Of a stretch of DNA of 12,681 nt, positions 1 to 6,818 are shown one piece after another. The notes below the pieces were generated by a model that was not told the DNA's origin, did no database searches, and saw only the letters and a program-made list of their open reading frames with translations. The translations under genes were made by a program, and so were the position numbers. Source of the DNA: Actinomycetes bacterium (GTDB lineage Bacteria; Actinomycetota; Thermoleophilia; Solirubrobacterales; 70-9); the NCBI GenBank assembly GCA_023434465.1, contig JAEYSQ010000276.1, positions 1-12,681 of the forward strand. Reading direction: 5' to 3'. Each line of letters begins with the position of its first letter. Position 1 is the stretch's first letter.

Positions 1-93
1 AGTGACCACGGTGGAGTCGAGCATGAGCATGAAGAGCCCCATGCACGCCCCCGCCAGAGTCCACCAGGCGCGGTTCGACTCCGTGATCCTCAC
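1..93 (-). CDS. MFS drug/metabolite exporter, DHA2 (EmrB/QacA-like) type, N-terminal fragment cut by the window edge
   Basis: Reading the minus strand from a GTG at 93 gives 31 codons open to the edge, beginning MRITESNRAWWTLAGACMGL and continuing FMLMLDSTVVT. The hydrophobic first helix followed by LDSTVV is the usual N-terminus of 14-TM DHA2 exporters of the major facilitator superfamily, which expel drugs or metabolites by proton antiport across the cytoplasmic membrane. The reading frame has a stop upstream (TAG at 141..139), and GTG at 93 is the only good start before the motif. No clear Shine-Dalgarno precedes it. The gene lies 88 bp downstream of the secreted-protein gene on the same strand. 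Only the first helix is visible, so family membership is likely, but the substrate and subfamily are unknown. Confidence 0.72.
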   Translation of the reverse strand, partial: MRITESNRAWWTLAGACMGLFMLMLDSTVVT

Positions 94-141
94 CCGGGGA
101 ACTCTAGCCGCCCGGGAAGAGGCCGAAACGACCGGCAGCTA

Positions 142-160
142 CCGGCTCAACCGGAGCCGG
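142..160 (-). terminator. possible hairpin terminator after the secreted-protein gene
   Basis: CCGGCTC (142-148) and GAGCCGG (154-160) form a perfect 7-bp GC-rich stem with a 5-nt loop, in the 88-bp gap between two minus-strand genes. No clear U-tract follows on the minus strand, so it may be a weak terminator or only a transcript-end hairpin. Confidence 0.35.
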
Positions 161-181
161 ACCATGGCCTTGGCCGGTTGG

Positions 182-1924
182 CTACTTCCTGACGCGGACC
201 GGGACCTTCAGTTTGACCGGCTTTTGTCCGGCCCGCATGACCTTGAGCGCGAAGACCAGCTTCTTTCCCTGGCGAACTTTCCCGGGCCGGCTCAGAGCTG
301 CCCGGCGGATGCTCACGGAAAGCACCCTGGCACCCTTGCCGGGGAGTTTGCGCAGCGTGAGAATCCTGCCCTTTGCGATGAGTTTCTTGCCCCGGACGCG
401 CTTGCCGTTGGCCTTGGCCACGATGCTGCGCGCCGCGCCCCGGCGCAGCTTCAGGGCCCCGGGTAGCTTGACCTGGACCGACCGTATGGCGGCGCCGCCG
501 GATTTGACCCGGATCGAAACCCGGGGACGGTGGCGCTTGGCTCCGGCGACCTTGATCCGGGCCTGCGGCTTTCTGACCTGATTGCCGTTGCCGTTGCCAT
601 TACCGTTGCCATTGCCGTTTCGGCAGGTGCCGGCTTCCGTCGTAGGCAGGGTCTTGCTCAGCGTCTGGCCCGCCTGGGAGGCGAAGTCGGCGTCGAAGGT
701 CGAGCTTTCGGCGCAGACGTCTCCGGTGACCCGGAGCAGCCCGGTTGGCCCACCGGGAAAGACCAGCTCGAATCGCGAAAGTGGCAGGTCCGGGAGTCCC
801 TCGAAAGTCGTCTGCACCCGACCGTCTTTGAATCCGGATGATCCGATGATCTTCAGCGGGAGGGTGCCCTTGAGGTCGACTCCGAGCTGCGGCAAACCGG
901 TTCCGGCGACCGCATAGACCGAGCCGGAAAGTTCTGAATCAAGAAGCGGACTGACCGCCGTCGCGTTGCCGACCTCGGTTGAGGCAGCACACGAACCGGC
1001 CTGGAATTCGTCCAGCGAACAGGTTTCGTCGAAGCGGGCGCCATCGACTCCCAGAGCGGCCGGCAGGAGGACCGCGGCGCGCTCGTTATTCGCCTCACCA
1101 TCGTTCTGGGTGATGACGGAGGTTACGGTCGGGCGCGCCCCCTCGACCAGCGGACTTCCGCGCCCGTCGATGTGGAGACTGGCCTGCGGATCGTACGGCT
1201 GCGACGCGCAGTTGGTCGATTCGAAGCTGGTAGTACCGGTCACTGGAGCATCGCCTTCAGCCATCGCCCAGGAACGAGCCGAGAATCCTGTCGTCTGGGT
1301 GCCGCAGGAGGTCGGGTTGCGCATGAAGGCGCCGTCGAGGTCGAGGTCGATCGAGCTGATCGCGATCCCGACCGGAAGCAGGTTTAGCACCGCCGCGTTC
1401 TGGGGCAGGTCGGTGAGGATCGTGTCCAGGCCGAAGTCGGGGCGCAGCTTCACCTCGACCTGCTGGACGATTGGCGGTAGCAGCAGTTCGGTCGGGTCCG
1501 GCGGGCGCAAAACGATCCCGAGGCGGGCGGGCTCACCGGTTTGCGGGACCACGTTGTAGACGCTGCCGTCAACGGTCAGGGGAATCAACGACATGGCGGT
1601 GAGCTGGACCGACGTCGTCCCGACCTGGGATGCGGCCGGGCAGTTGTCCGCATTCAACTGTGCGACCGGACATTTCGGCACCGATTGCGGGTTTCCGGAG
1701 AGACCGGGAGGCAGACTGACTGTCAGGTCACGCAGCTGATCCTCCGGTGAGGTGACGTCAATATGCGTGTGAAAATCCGAGTGCGCCCCCGCATCCGTAT
1801 TCGCGGGAGTCGCTTCGAGCCCGTCCAGTCCAATCGCCGCTTGCGCAGTTGAGGCAAACGTCAGCAATCCGAGAGTGATCAGTATCGCCAGTAGTAGCGA
1901 TCGTCTGTAGGTCCTGCGGGTCAC
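182..1924 (-). CDS. secreted protein with Asn-Gly repeat and basic C-terminal domain, function unknown
   Basis: 580 residues from a GTG start preceded by GGGGGAG at 4-nt spacing. Residues 1-29 are a Sec signal peptide: basic MTRRTYRR, a hydrophobic core, and an AQA/A cleavage site after residue 29. Residues 30-434 form an extracellular region rich in proline, glycine and short beta-like stretches. It contains LPPGLSGNPQ, a following KCPVAQLNADNCP segment, a second Cys-pair segment (TCSLDEFQAGSC), and GSVY repeated twice, suggesting two related halves. Residues 436-448 are an (Asn-Gly) repeat linker. Residues 450-580 are very rich in Lys/Arg with alternating hydrophobic residues. I recall the LPPGL.GNP...C..AQ....CP pattern as common in secreted proteins of Solirubrobacterales, but no function is known to me. 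The basic tail could bind cell-wall polymers (inference). It starts 101 bp downstream of livM on the same strand and probably has its own promoter. Confidence 0.85.
   Translation of the reverse strand: MTRRTYRRSLLLAILITLGLLTFASTAQAAIGLDGLEATPANTDAGAHSDFHTHIDVTSPEDQLRDLTVSLPPGLSGNPQSVPKCPVAQLNADNCPAASQVGTTSVQLTAMSLIPLTVDGSVYNVVPQTGEPARLGIVLRPPDPTELLLPPIVQQVEVKLRPDFGLDTILTDLPQNAAVLNLLPVGIAISSIDLDLDGAFMRNPTSCGTQTTGFSARSWAMAEGDAPVTGTTSFESTNCASQPYDPQASLHIDGRGSPLVEGARPTVTSVITQNDGEANNERAAVLLPAALGVDGARFDETCSLDEFQAGSCAASTEVGNATAVSPLLDSELSGSVYAVAGTGLPQLGVDLKGTLPLKIIGSSGFKDGRVQTTFEGLPDLPLSRFELVFPGGPTGLLRVTGDVCAESSTFDADFASQAGQTLSKTLPTTEAGTCRNGNGNGNGNGNGNQVRKPQARIKVAGAKRHRPRVSIRVKSGGAAIRSVQVKLPGALKLRRGAARSIVAKANGKRVRGKKLIAKGRILTLRKLPGKGARVLSVSIRRAALSRPGKVRQGKKLVFALKVMRAGQKPVKLKVPVRVRK
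581..619 (-). repeat. hexanucleotide repeat encoding (Asn-Gly)6-Asn linker
   Basis: 39 bp made of 6-nt units AAC/AAT-GGC/GGT on the minus strand, encoding residues 436-448 of the secreted protein. Units alternate AAC and AAT and one Gly codon is GGT, so the tract is slightly diverged rather than a perfect microsatellite. It separates the folded region from the basic C-terminal domain and could vary in length between strains by slippage in steps of two residues. Confidence 0.85.
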
Positions 1925-1990
1925 GTTTCTCCCCCGAACTGCTCCGATTGATCCATGTGGCGAGCACTACCCGAACCGGCCAGATGCGAA

Positions 1991-2006
1991 TCGGGGGCCA
2001 CCCCGA
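1991..2006 (-). terminator. small GC hairpin downstream of livM, weak terminator candidate
   Basis: TCGGGG (1991-1996) and CCCCGA (2001-2006) pair with a 4-nt loop, 20 bp after the livM stop codon (TGA directly followed by an in-frame TAA). There is no U-run. It lies in the 101-bp gap between livM and the secreted-protein gene. The rest of that gap holds only the Shine-Dalgarno of the latter. Confidence 0.3.
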
Positions 2007-2025
2007 ATGAAGCAGGTCGCGCTTA

Positions 2026-3084
2026 TCAGCCGTCAGGCTGGTCGGCCTGGCGACTCTTGTCCCGCCGGAACTTCGGCAATCCGAACTCATGGACACCAAG
2101 CAGCCCCTGGCGCCTCAGAATCAGAATTGCCAGCATGATCAGGGCGAGACTCACTTCGAGAAGACCGGAGCGGGCAAAAGTCGAGCCGATCGCTCCATCC
2201 TCCACCTGCCGGAGTAGATAGGTGATCACCGAGATCACCACGACCCCGGTGACCGCACCGGAGAGGCTCTTCAGGCCTCCGACCACCAGCATCGCGATCA
2301 AGGTGAAAGTGATGCCGATGTAGAACGCGTCAGGGTTGAACGAGCCCAGGAACTGGGCATAAAGAAGTCCGCCGCCAGCCATGAGTGCGGCGCTCAGCAT
2401 CCAGGCGGCGAACCTGTCCCGGCGCAGGTTGACCCCCAAGCCCTGCGCCGCGTACTCATCCTCCCGCGAGGCGCGCAGCCGAAGTCCCACCCGGGAACTC
2501 TGGAAAAGCGCCACCACGATTACGGTAACCACGGCACCGACAGCGGCTGTCGTCAGGGTCGTGTCGGTCGGCACACCGATCATGGTCAGTTGCCCACGAG
2601 TGACTTGCTCCCAGTTGGAAGCAACCGTGTGCACCACCAGCAGCAACGCGAACGTGGCGATCGTTGCGGCGCCACCGGACAATCTCATGATCGGCACCGC
2701 GACCAGGGCGGCAAAGACCAGGGTGCAGGCAATGATCACCGCCAGAGCCGGCAATGCCGCCAGTTCCACCGAACCGATGAAGCCCGGCAGGTCGGGTAGA
2801 AGGCTGGCTTTCTGCGTCGCCGGAATGGTGACCAGAGCCGTGGCGTACGCACCGATCGCCATGAAGCTGACATGTCCGAAAGAAAGGATCCCGCTTAGTC
2901 CGGAAAACGAGTAGATGCCGACAACCAGGACAACGTTGATAAGCATGATCGTCGCTTCGCGCTGAATGATCAGCGAGCCGAATGATGCGGCCACGGCGAG
3001 CAGAATCAGGCCGACGCCCAGAACCACCGCCACCCCGAGCCGGGCCGAAAGGTTCGCACGGAGTTCGTTGACTCGCTCCCTCAA
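2026..3084 (-). CDS. livM: LIV-type ABC transporter permease, LivM
   Basis: 352 residues; second membrane subunit of a HAAT-family importer, pairing with LivH to form the channel for an amino acid or related small acid. The frame is open far upstream, but that part is the shadow of livH. The start chosen is TTG at 3084, overlapping the livH stop (TTGA) and preceded by AGGGGA with 8-nt spacing. The protein has a short cytoplasmic N-terminus (MRERVNELRANLSARLG), then many hydrophobic helices. The family motif SGLSGILSFGHVSFMAIGAYA (about 61-81) matches the LivM signature 'GLSGQLSLGHAAFFGIGAY'. EAA-loop-like sequence lies around LRASREDEYAAQGLGVN, and MLVVGGLKSLSGAVTGV is the second conserved block. 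The tail ends RRQGLLGVHEF, as is usual for the family. It is the last gene of the transporter operon. Confidence 0.93.
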   Translation of the reverse strand: MRERVNELRANLSARLGVAVVLGVGLILLAVAASFGSLIIQREATIMLINVVLVVGIYSFSGLSGILSFGHVSFMAIGAYATALVTIPATQKASLLPDLPGFIGSVELAALPALAVIIACTLVFAALVAVPIMRLSGGAATIATFALLLVVHTVASNWEQVTRGQLTMIGVPTDTTLTTAAVGAVVTVIVVALFQSSRVGLRLRASREDEYAAQGLGVNLRRDRFAAWMLSAALMAGGGLLYAQFLGSFNPDAFYIGITFTLIAMLVVGGLKSLSGAVTGVVVISVITYLLRQVEDGAIGSTFARSGLLEVSLALIMLAILILRRQGLLGVHEFGLPKFRRDKSRQADQPDG

Positions 3085-3968
3085 AGCTTCACTTCCCCTG
3101 TCGTGCTCGGAATGAGTCCCTGGGGACGGAAAACTAGAATCGCGATCACAATCGAAAACAGGAACGCGTCCCGGTAGGGACGAAGCTCGACCGGCAGAAT
3201 GACCTCCAGAAGGATGGTGAGAGCACCCAGCAGAAAGCCGCCCGCGGCGGCGCCGGTAAGGCTCCCCAGCCCGCCGACGACAGTTGCGATGAAGGCGATG
3301 ATCACCGGAGCCAGTCCCATCTGCGGCGAGATCGTGCCGAACTGGGCGACTATCAGCAGGGCGGAACCGGCTGCGAGGATGCCGCTGATCGCGAACGCCA
3401 GAGCGATGATCCGATTGGCGCTGACTCCGCAAAGGCGGGCCGCTTCGAAGTCCTGTGCGGCGGCGCGCATCTGGACGCCTAGCCTGGTCCGGCCCAGGAA
3501 GTAGATCAACCCGCCGACCAGGATCATCGTCACGATGATCGTGATCACGTTCACCCACGGCACCTCGATCGCACCAATCGAAAGAGAGCTGTTGGTTACC
3601 GATGGGGCGAGCGAATAAGACTTGGGTCGCGCGCCGAATATGAGGATCGCGAGGTTTTGACACAGAAAGCTGACGGCAAACGATGTGATCAGGAGGGTTG
3701 TTATGTCGGCGCCGCGTACCGGCCGGAAAGCCGCCCGCTCCATGGTCAGGGCAAACGCCACCACCACCACGACCACTCCCAGGATCAGAATCGGAAGGGG
3801 CGGCTGCTGAAGCACGACCAATGCGTAGCCGCCGATCATGATCAGTTCGCCGTGCGCGAAGTTGATCAAAGACATGACGCCGTAAATGAGAGCCACACCG
3901 AGAGCGAGGAGGGCATAGAGACTGCCGATGCTCACGGCGTTGATGACATGTTGGAGCACTTCGTCCAT
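3081..3968 (-). CDS. livH: LIV-type ABC transporter permease, LivH
   Basis: 295 residues, the usual length for LivH; about eight membrane helices. The N-terminus (VINAVSIGSLYALLALGVAL) and the motif SLINFAHGELIMIGGY (about 33-48) are the LivH signature. RAAAQDFEAARLCGVSANR (about 167-185) is the EAA-type loop that contacts the ATPases. VGGLGSLTGAAAGGFLLG and the ending FRPQGL are also family-typical. It starts two bases after the livF stop, with GGGGG nine bases upstream inside livF, and overlaps livM at its end, so the four transporter genes are translationally packed. It would form the inner-membrane channel with LivM. Confidence 0.94.
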   Translation of the reverse strand: MDEVLQHVINAVSIGSLYALLALGVALIYGVMSLINFAHGELIMIGGYALVVLQQPPLPILILGVVVVVVAFALTMERAAFRPVRGADITTLLITSFAVSFLCQNLAILIFGARPKSYSLAPSVTNSSLSIGAIEVPWVNVITIIVTMILVGGLIYFLGRTRLGVQMRAAAQDFEAARLCGVSANRIIALAFAISGILAAGSALLIVAQFGTISPQMGLAPVIIAFIATVVGGLGSLTGAAAGGFLLGALTILLEVILPVELRPYRDAFLFSIVIAILVFRPQGLIPSTTGEVKL

Positions 3969-3970
3969 CG

Positions 3971-4678
3971 CTACTTGCCCCCAGTCAGGTAGACACCGCT
4001 CACTTCGTCGATATTCGGATTGTCGCCCCGCTCGAATGTGTGTTGAACCTGACCGTTCGAGAGCAGCAGCGACCGGTCGGCGAAGGCAAGCGTCCGGGAA
4101 GCACTCTGCTCGATGAGCAGGATCGTGGTTCCGTCGCGTCGGAGGCCCTCGAGGATTTCGAACACCTGGTCGACCATCACGGGCGACAACCCAAGCGTCG
4201 GTTCGTCCAAAAGCAAAAGAGATGGGTCAGCGAGAAGCGCCCGGGCGATCGCGAGCTGCTGCTGCTCACCTCCCGATAGCCGTCCTGCAGGCTGGTCCAG
4301 GTACCGGCCAAGCACCGGGAAGCGTTGGACGTAGTGATCGATTCGTTCGTGGAGCTCGCTGGACGGCCGGGATGAGGCCCCGACCACCAGGTTCTCCTTC
4401 ACAGTCAGGGCGGGAAAGATGTGACGCCCCTCCGGGACCAGGGAAACGCCCAGTCGAACGATCGACTCGGGCGTTCGCTTGAGGATCGACTGTCCGCAAA
4501 ATTCGATTTTCCGGGCATCCGCCTGCTGGAGTCCAGCGATCGCCCTGACCGTGGAGCTCTTTCCAGCCCCGTTGGGACCGATCAGCCCGACGCCTTCGTT
4601 CTTGGCCACGTTCAGATCAAGCTGCTTCACCGCTTCGTTGCGCCCGTACTGAACGGATAGTCCCTCGACTTCGAGCAC
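3971..4678 (-). CDS. livF: LIV-type ABC transporter ATP-binding protein, LivF
   Basis: 235 residues from GTG at 4678, the usual LivF length. An upstream GTG at 4708 is in frame, but it would add ten atypical residues and overlap livG by 29 bases. From 4678 the protein begins MLEVEGLSVQYGRNEAVKQL, the normal family N-terminus, with GAGG at about six bases. Walker A GPNGAGKS is at 34-41, Q-loop region VPEGRHIFPALTVKENL at 81-97, signature LSGGEQ at 134-139, Walker B LLLLDEP at 154-160, and the LivF-typical Gln of IEQS at 191 stands in place of the H-loop His. It hydrolyses ATP together with LivG to drive import. Confidence 0.94.
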   Translation of the reverse strand: MLEVEGLSVQYGRNEAVKQLDLNVAKNEGVGLIGPNGAGKSSTVRAIAGLQQADARKIEFCGQSILKRTPESIVRLGVSLVPEGRHIFPALTVKENLVVGASSRPSSELHERIDHYVQRFPVLGRYLDQPAGRLSGGEQQQLAIARALLADPSLLLLDEPTLGLSPVMVDQVFEILEGLRRDGTTILLIEQSASRTLAFADRSLLLSNGQVQHTFERGDNPNIDEVSGVYLTGGK

Positions 4679-4679
4679 C

Positions 4680-5435
4680 TCAGGCCTCGGATCCCAGATA
4701 AGCCTCACGAACCTGCTCGCTCGACTGAACTTCCTCAGGCGATCCGGTCATGATGACCTTGCCGTAGTCGAGCACGACGATTCGGTCGCAGGCTGACATG
4801 ACGACACGCATGTCGTGGTCGATCAGCAGGACGCCGCAGCCCAGCAAGTCCCGGACCGTTCGAATCAGGTCCACGAGTTCCTCTCCCTCCTCCTCATTGA
4901 GCCCGGCAGCGGGTTCGTCGAGAAGTAGGTAGCGCGGCTCGCAGGCGATCGCCCGGGCCACTCCAAGCCGTCGTTCGTGGCCATAGGAAAGGCCGCCGGC
5001 CAGCCTTTCGGCCACATCCCTGAGTCCGACCAGGTCGATTGCCGCCTGGGTGCGACGCCGCGCTTCCGCGGTGGAGACCCGTCCCGTGACCACCGCCGCT
5101 TTCACGTTCTCGAAAACCGTGAGTGCGGCGAACAGGCGGCTTCCCTGAAAGGTCCTGACCAACCCTGACCTGGCCACCCGGTGCGGCGGCCAGGCAGTGA
5201 TGTCGGTGCCATCCAGGCTGACCGAACCGGAAGTCGGGCGTTCGAACCCGGTTAGAGCGTTCACGAGCGTGCTCTTTCCGGCCCCGTTCGGTCCGATCAG
5301 ACCGACAGTCTCGCCCGCGCGGAGTCGAATGCTGACTCCGTCCACCGCCTTGACCCCCTCGAAGTGAACCTCGACTCGATCAGCGCCCAGACCCGAAGAG
5401 GCATCCGTCGAGGCCGGCGAAGCCGTCTCGGTCAT
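4680..5435 (-). CDS. livG: LIV-type ABC transporter ATP-binding protein, LivG
   Basis: 251 residues from ATG at 5435. A TTG at 5471 is in frame, but the extra residues (MIAQRPDPSEYP) look non-coding and ATG is preceded by a purine-rich GAGTGAG. Walker A GPNGAGKS is at 48-55, Q-loop RTFQGSRLF at 94-102, signature LSYGHE at 149-154 (LSYG is normal for LivG), Walker B YLLLDEP at 169-175, the LivG-type AAGLNEEE after it, and H-loop His207 in DHDMRVVM. The C-terminal GSPEEVQSSEQVREAYLG is typical. The first 18 residues are a low-complexity Ser/Thr/Ala extension before the ABC fold. It partners with LivF; its stop is one base from the livF start. Confidence 0.94.
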   Translation of the reverse strand: MTETASPASTDASSGLGADRVEVHFEGVKAVDGVSIRLRAGETVGLIGPNGAGKSTLVNALTGFERPTSGSVSLDGTDITAWPPHRVARSGLVRTFQGSRLFAALTVFENVKAAVVTGRVSTAEARRRTQAAIDLVGLRDVAERLAGGLSYGHERRLGVARAIACEPRYLLLDEPAAGLNEEEGEELVDLIRTVRDLLGCGVLLIDHDMRVVMSACDRIVVLDYGKVIMTGSPEEVQSSEQVREAYLGSEA

Positions 5436-5494
5436 CGGATACTCACTCGGATCTGGGCGCTGGGCGATCAATCAAGGTTAGTTCCGGCTATTGC

Positions 5495-6730
5495 CTAGAA
5501 CCGGGGTTCCGGGACGCTTTCGGGACGCCAGACCTTGTAGAAGGTGGTCTTTCCGTCGTCGATTTTCATGATCCGCATACCTCGGATCGTCGCGATGTGC
5601 TGTTCCGGTGTGAATGTGGTCGGTCCAACCAGCAGCGGCTCATCCTTGAAGGTTTCCAGGGCTTCTGCCATTGCTGTTCCGTCGGTCGAACCGGCCTTCT
5701 TGGCCGCAATGGCCAGCGCCTCGATCGCGGAGTAGCCGGTGATCGCGGCTCCGCTCGGCGGGGCTTCGCCCTGGTCCTTCTTGAACTGATCGACGAAGCG
5801 GTTCACTGCCGGATCCGGGTCGTCTCCGTAAATCGAACCGTAGGAGAGGAAGTAGACATCGCTCACGTCCGGGACCGCGTTCTTCCACGAGTCTCCGTCG
5901 AGGTCGTCGCCCGCCAGGATCGGCGTGTCGATACCACTGGCCCGGATCTGCTTGAGGGCCTTCGGTACGGCCGGCTGGAGGCTGCAGAGCATCACCGAGT
6001 CAGGATCGTAGTCCTTGATGCGCTCGATCTGTGAGGCAATCGACTGGTCGTCTCCCTGGAACACATCCGTGCCGTACGAGTCTTCGCCCGCCAGTTCCTT
6101 CCACCGGTCTTCGAAGCCGGCGCAAAGTTCGCGCGAGAAGGCCGTGGTGTTGTCGAGCAGGGCATAGGACGTCTTGTGCTTGAGGTCCTCGTATGCGAAT
6201 TCAGCCTGGATGGCCCCCATCGCCGTGGCCGATGTCGCCATGGTGAATGAAAGCGGTCCCGCACCTGCTGGGCCGAACTTGGTCGAAGCCCCGCAGGAAG
6301 ACATTGAAACCATGTTGGCGTTCTGCGCTTCAGTGGCGGCCGGACCGGCCTGGTCGAAATCGCAGCTCACCATCAAGGCAGCGGCACCGGCATCGATCGC
6401 CTTGATCGCAGAGTTCGCAATCTGGTCGATCTGGGTCTTGTGGTCGAAGGTCTCAAGCTCGAGGGTCTTGCCATCGATCTTGCCCTCGGCATTGATGTCT
6501 TCGATGGCGATCGTGGCGCCTGCGTGGGCGGGCACGTCGTACGCGGCCTGGCCGCCGGTAAGGGCCACAACCTCTCCGATCAGAATCGAGTCTCCCGAGT
6601 CACCGGAATCGCCGGATGAATCACTGCCCGATCCGCAGGCCGCGATCGAGACCGGAACCAGCGCAAGGACCAGGACCATCAGCACTTTGCGCTTCAGGTG
6701 TTGCAAGTTGCCACCAATCATGTCTCTCAA
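5495..6730 (-). CDS. LIV-type ABC transporter substrate-binding lipoprotein
   Basis: 411 residues. The frame begins with a GTG at 6748, but the strong Shine-Dalgarno GAGGAGGAG (6742-6734) lies inside that stretch, so translation starts at TTG 6730 (AGGAGG at 5 nt) or ATG 6721 (AGGAGG at 14 nt). The protein has a basic n-region, a hydrophobic core (VLMVLVLALVPVS) and lipobox IAAC with Cys32, followed by a Ser/Gly/Asp linker (about 33-48) typical of actinobacterial lipoproteins. The periplasmic-binding-protein type 1 fold starts at ILIGEVVALTGGQAAYD and continues with GATIAIEDINAEGKIDG, the LivJ/LivK pattern. SFTMATSATAMGAIQAEFAYEDL and ITGYSAIEALAIAAKKAG are further family blocks. It would capture the ligand outside the membrane and deliver it to LivHM. 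The ligand cannot be read from the sequence; the family binds branched amino acids, amides, urea, aromatics and dicarboxylates. It is the first gene of the operon, with its own regulated promoter. Confidence 0.93.
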   Translation of the reverse strand: MRDMIGGNLQHLKRKVLMVLVLALVPVSIAACGSGSDSSGDSGDSGDSILIGEVVALTGGQAAYDVPAHAGATIAIEDINAEGKIDGKTLELETFDHKTQIDQIANSAIKAIDAGAAALMVSCDFDQAGPAATEAQNANMVSMSSCGASTKFGPAGAGPLSFTMATSATAMGAIQAEFAYEDLKHKTSYALLDNTTAFSRELCAGFEDRWKELAGEDSYGTDVFQGDDQSIASQIERIKDYDPDSVMLCSLQPAVPKALKQIRASGIDTPILAGDDLDGDSWKNAVPDVSDVYFLSYGSIYGDDPDPAVNRFVDQFKKDQGEAPPSGAAITGYSAIEALAIAAKKAGSTDGTAMAEALETFKDEPLLVGPTTFTPEQHIATIRGMRIMKIDDGKTTFYKVWRPESVPEPRF

Positions 6731-6766
6731 CGTCTCCTCCTCAAACACGGTTGAACGGACGGGGTC

Positions 6767-6795
6767 AATATAGCCTGTCGACAGTCGACTGTCAA
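6767..6795 (-). promoter_or_regulatory. promoter of the importer operon, TTGACA-N17-TATATT
   Basis: On the minus strand TTGACA (6795-6790) and TATATT (6772-6767) are separated by exactly 17 bases, a near-consensus housekeeping promoter. Transcription would start near 6760, leaving about 30 nt before the Shine-Dalgarno and start of the binding-protein gene. The -35 box begins only 24 bp after the end of the aminotransferase gene, with no terminator between, so read-through from upstream is also possible. Confidence 0.82.
6776..6793. promoter_or_regulatory. operator O1 in the importer promoter (GTCGA-CAG-TCGAC)
   Basis: GTCGACAGTCGAC at 6777-6789 has 5-bp inverted arms around 3 bases; a perfect 14-bp palindrome GACAGTCGACTGTC (6780-6793) overlaps it. 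The element fills the -35/-10 spacer and touches the -35 hexamer, the position expected for a repressor that blocks RNA polymerase. It shares GTCGACA.TCGACT with the element at 8367-8380. The probable binder is the GntR protein encoded at 8474 (inference). Confidence 0.75.
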
Positions 6796-6818
6796 ACTAC
6801 TTCGGGTAGAACGCTTCA

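Noticed and set aside
2..466. 154-residue plus-strand open frame at the left edge
   Set aside because: It is opposite the MFS fragment and the end of the secreted-protein gene, both of which have recognisable sequence; its own translation resembles nothing known to me.
581..619. Short tandem repeat considered as a CRISPR or regulatory repeat
   Set aside because: The units are 6 bp, without spacers, in frame, and encode an Asn-Gly linker.
3085..3663. Long N-terminal extension of the livM reading frame
   Set aside because: It overlaps livH throughout, reads as an Arg/Ser-rich shadow protein, and a TTG with a good Shine-Dalgarno overlaps the livH stop at 3084.
5436..5494. Possible promoter or hairpin in the 59-bp gap between the binding protein and livG
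   Set aside because: No convincing -35/-10 pair or stable stem was found; the gap is consistent with simple operon spacing.
2026..6730. Naming the importer a branched-chain amino acid transporter
   Set aside because: The LIV/HAAT family carries many substrates; the shared operator and neighbours point to the substrate of the PxpABC pathway, and nothing in the binding protein identifies leucine, isoleucine or valine.
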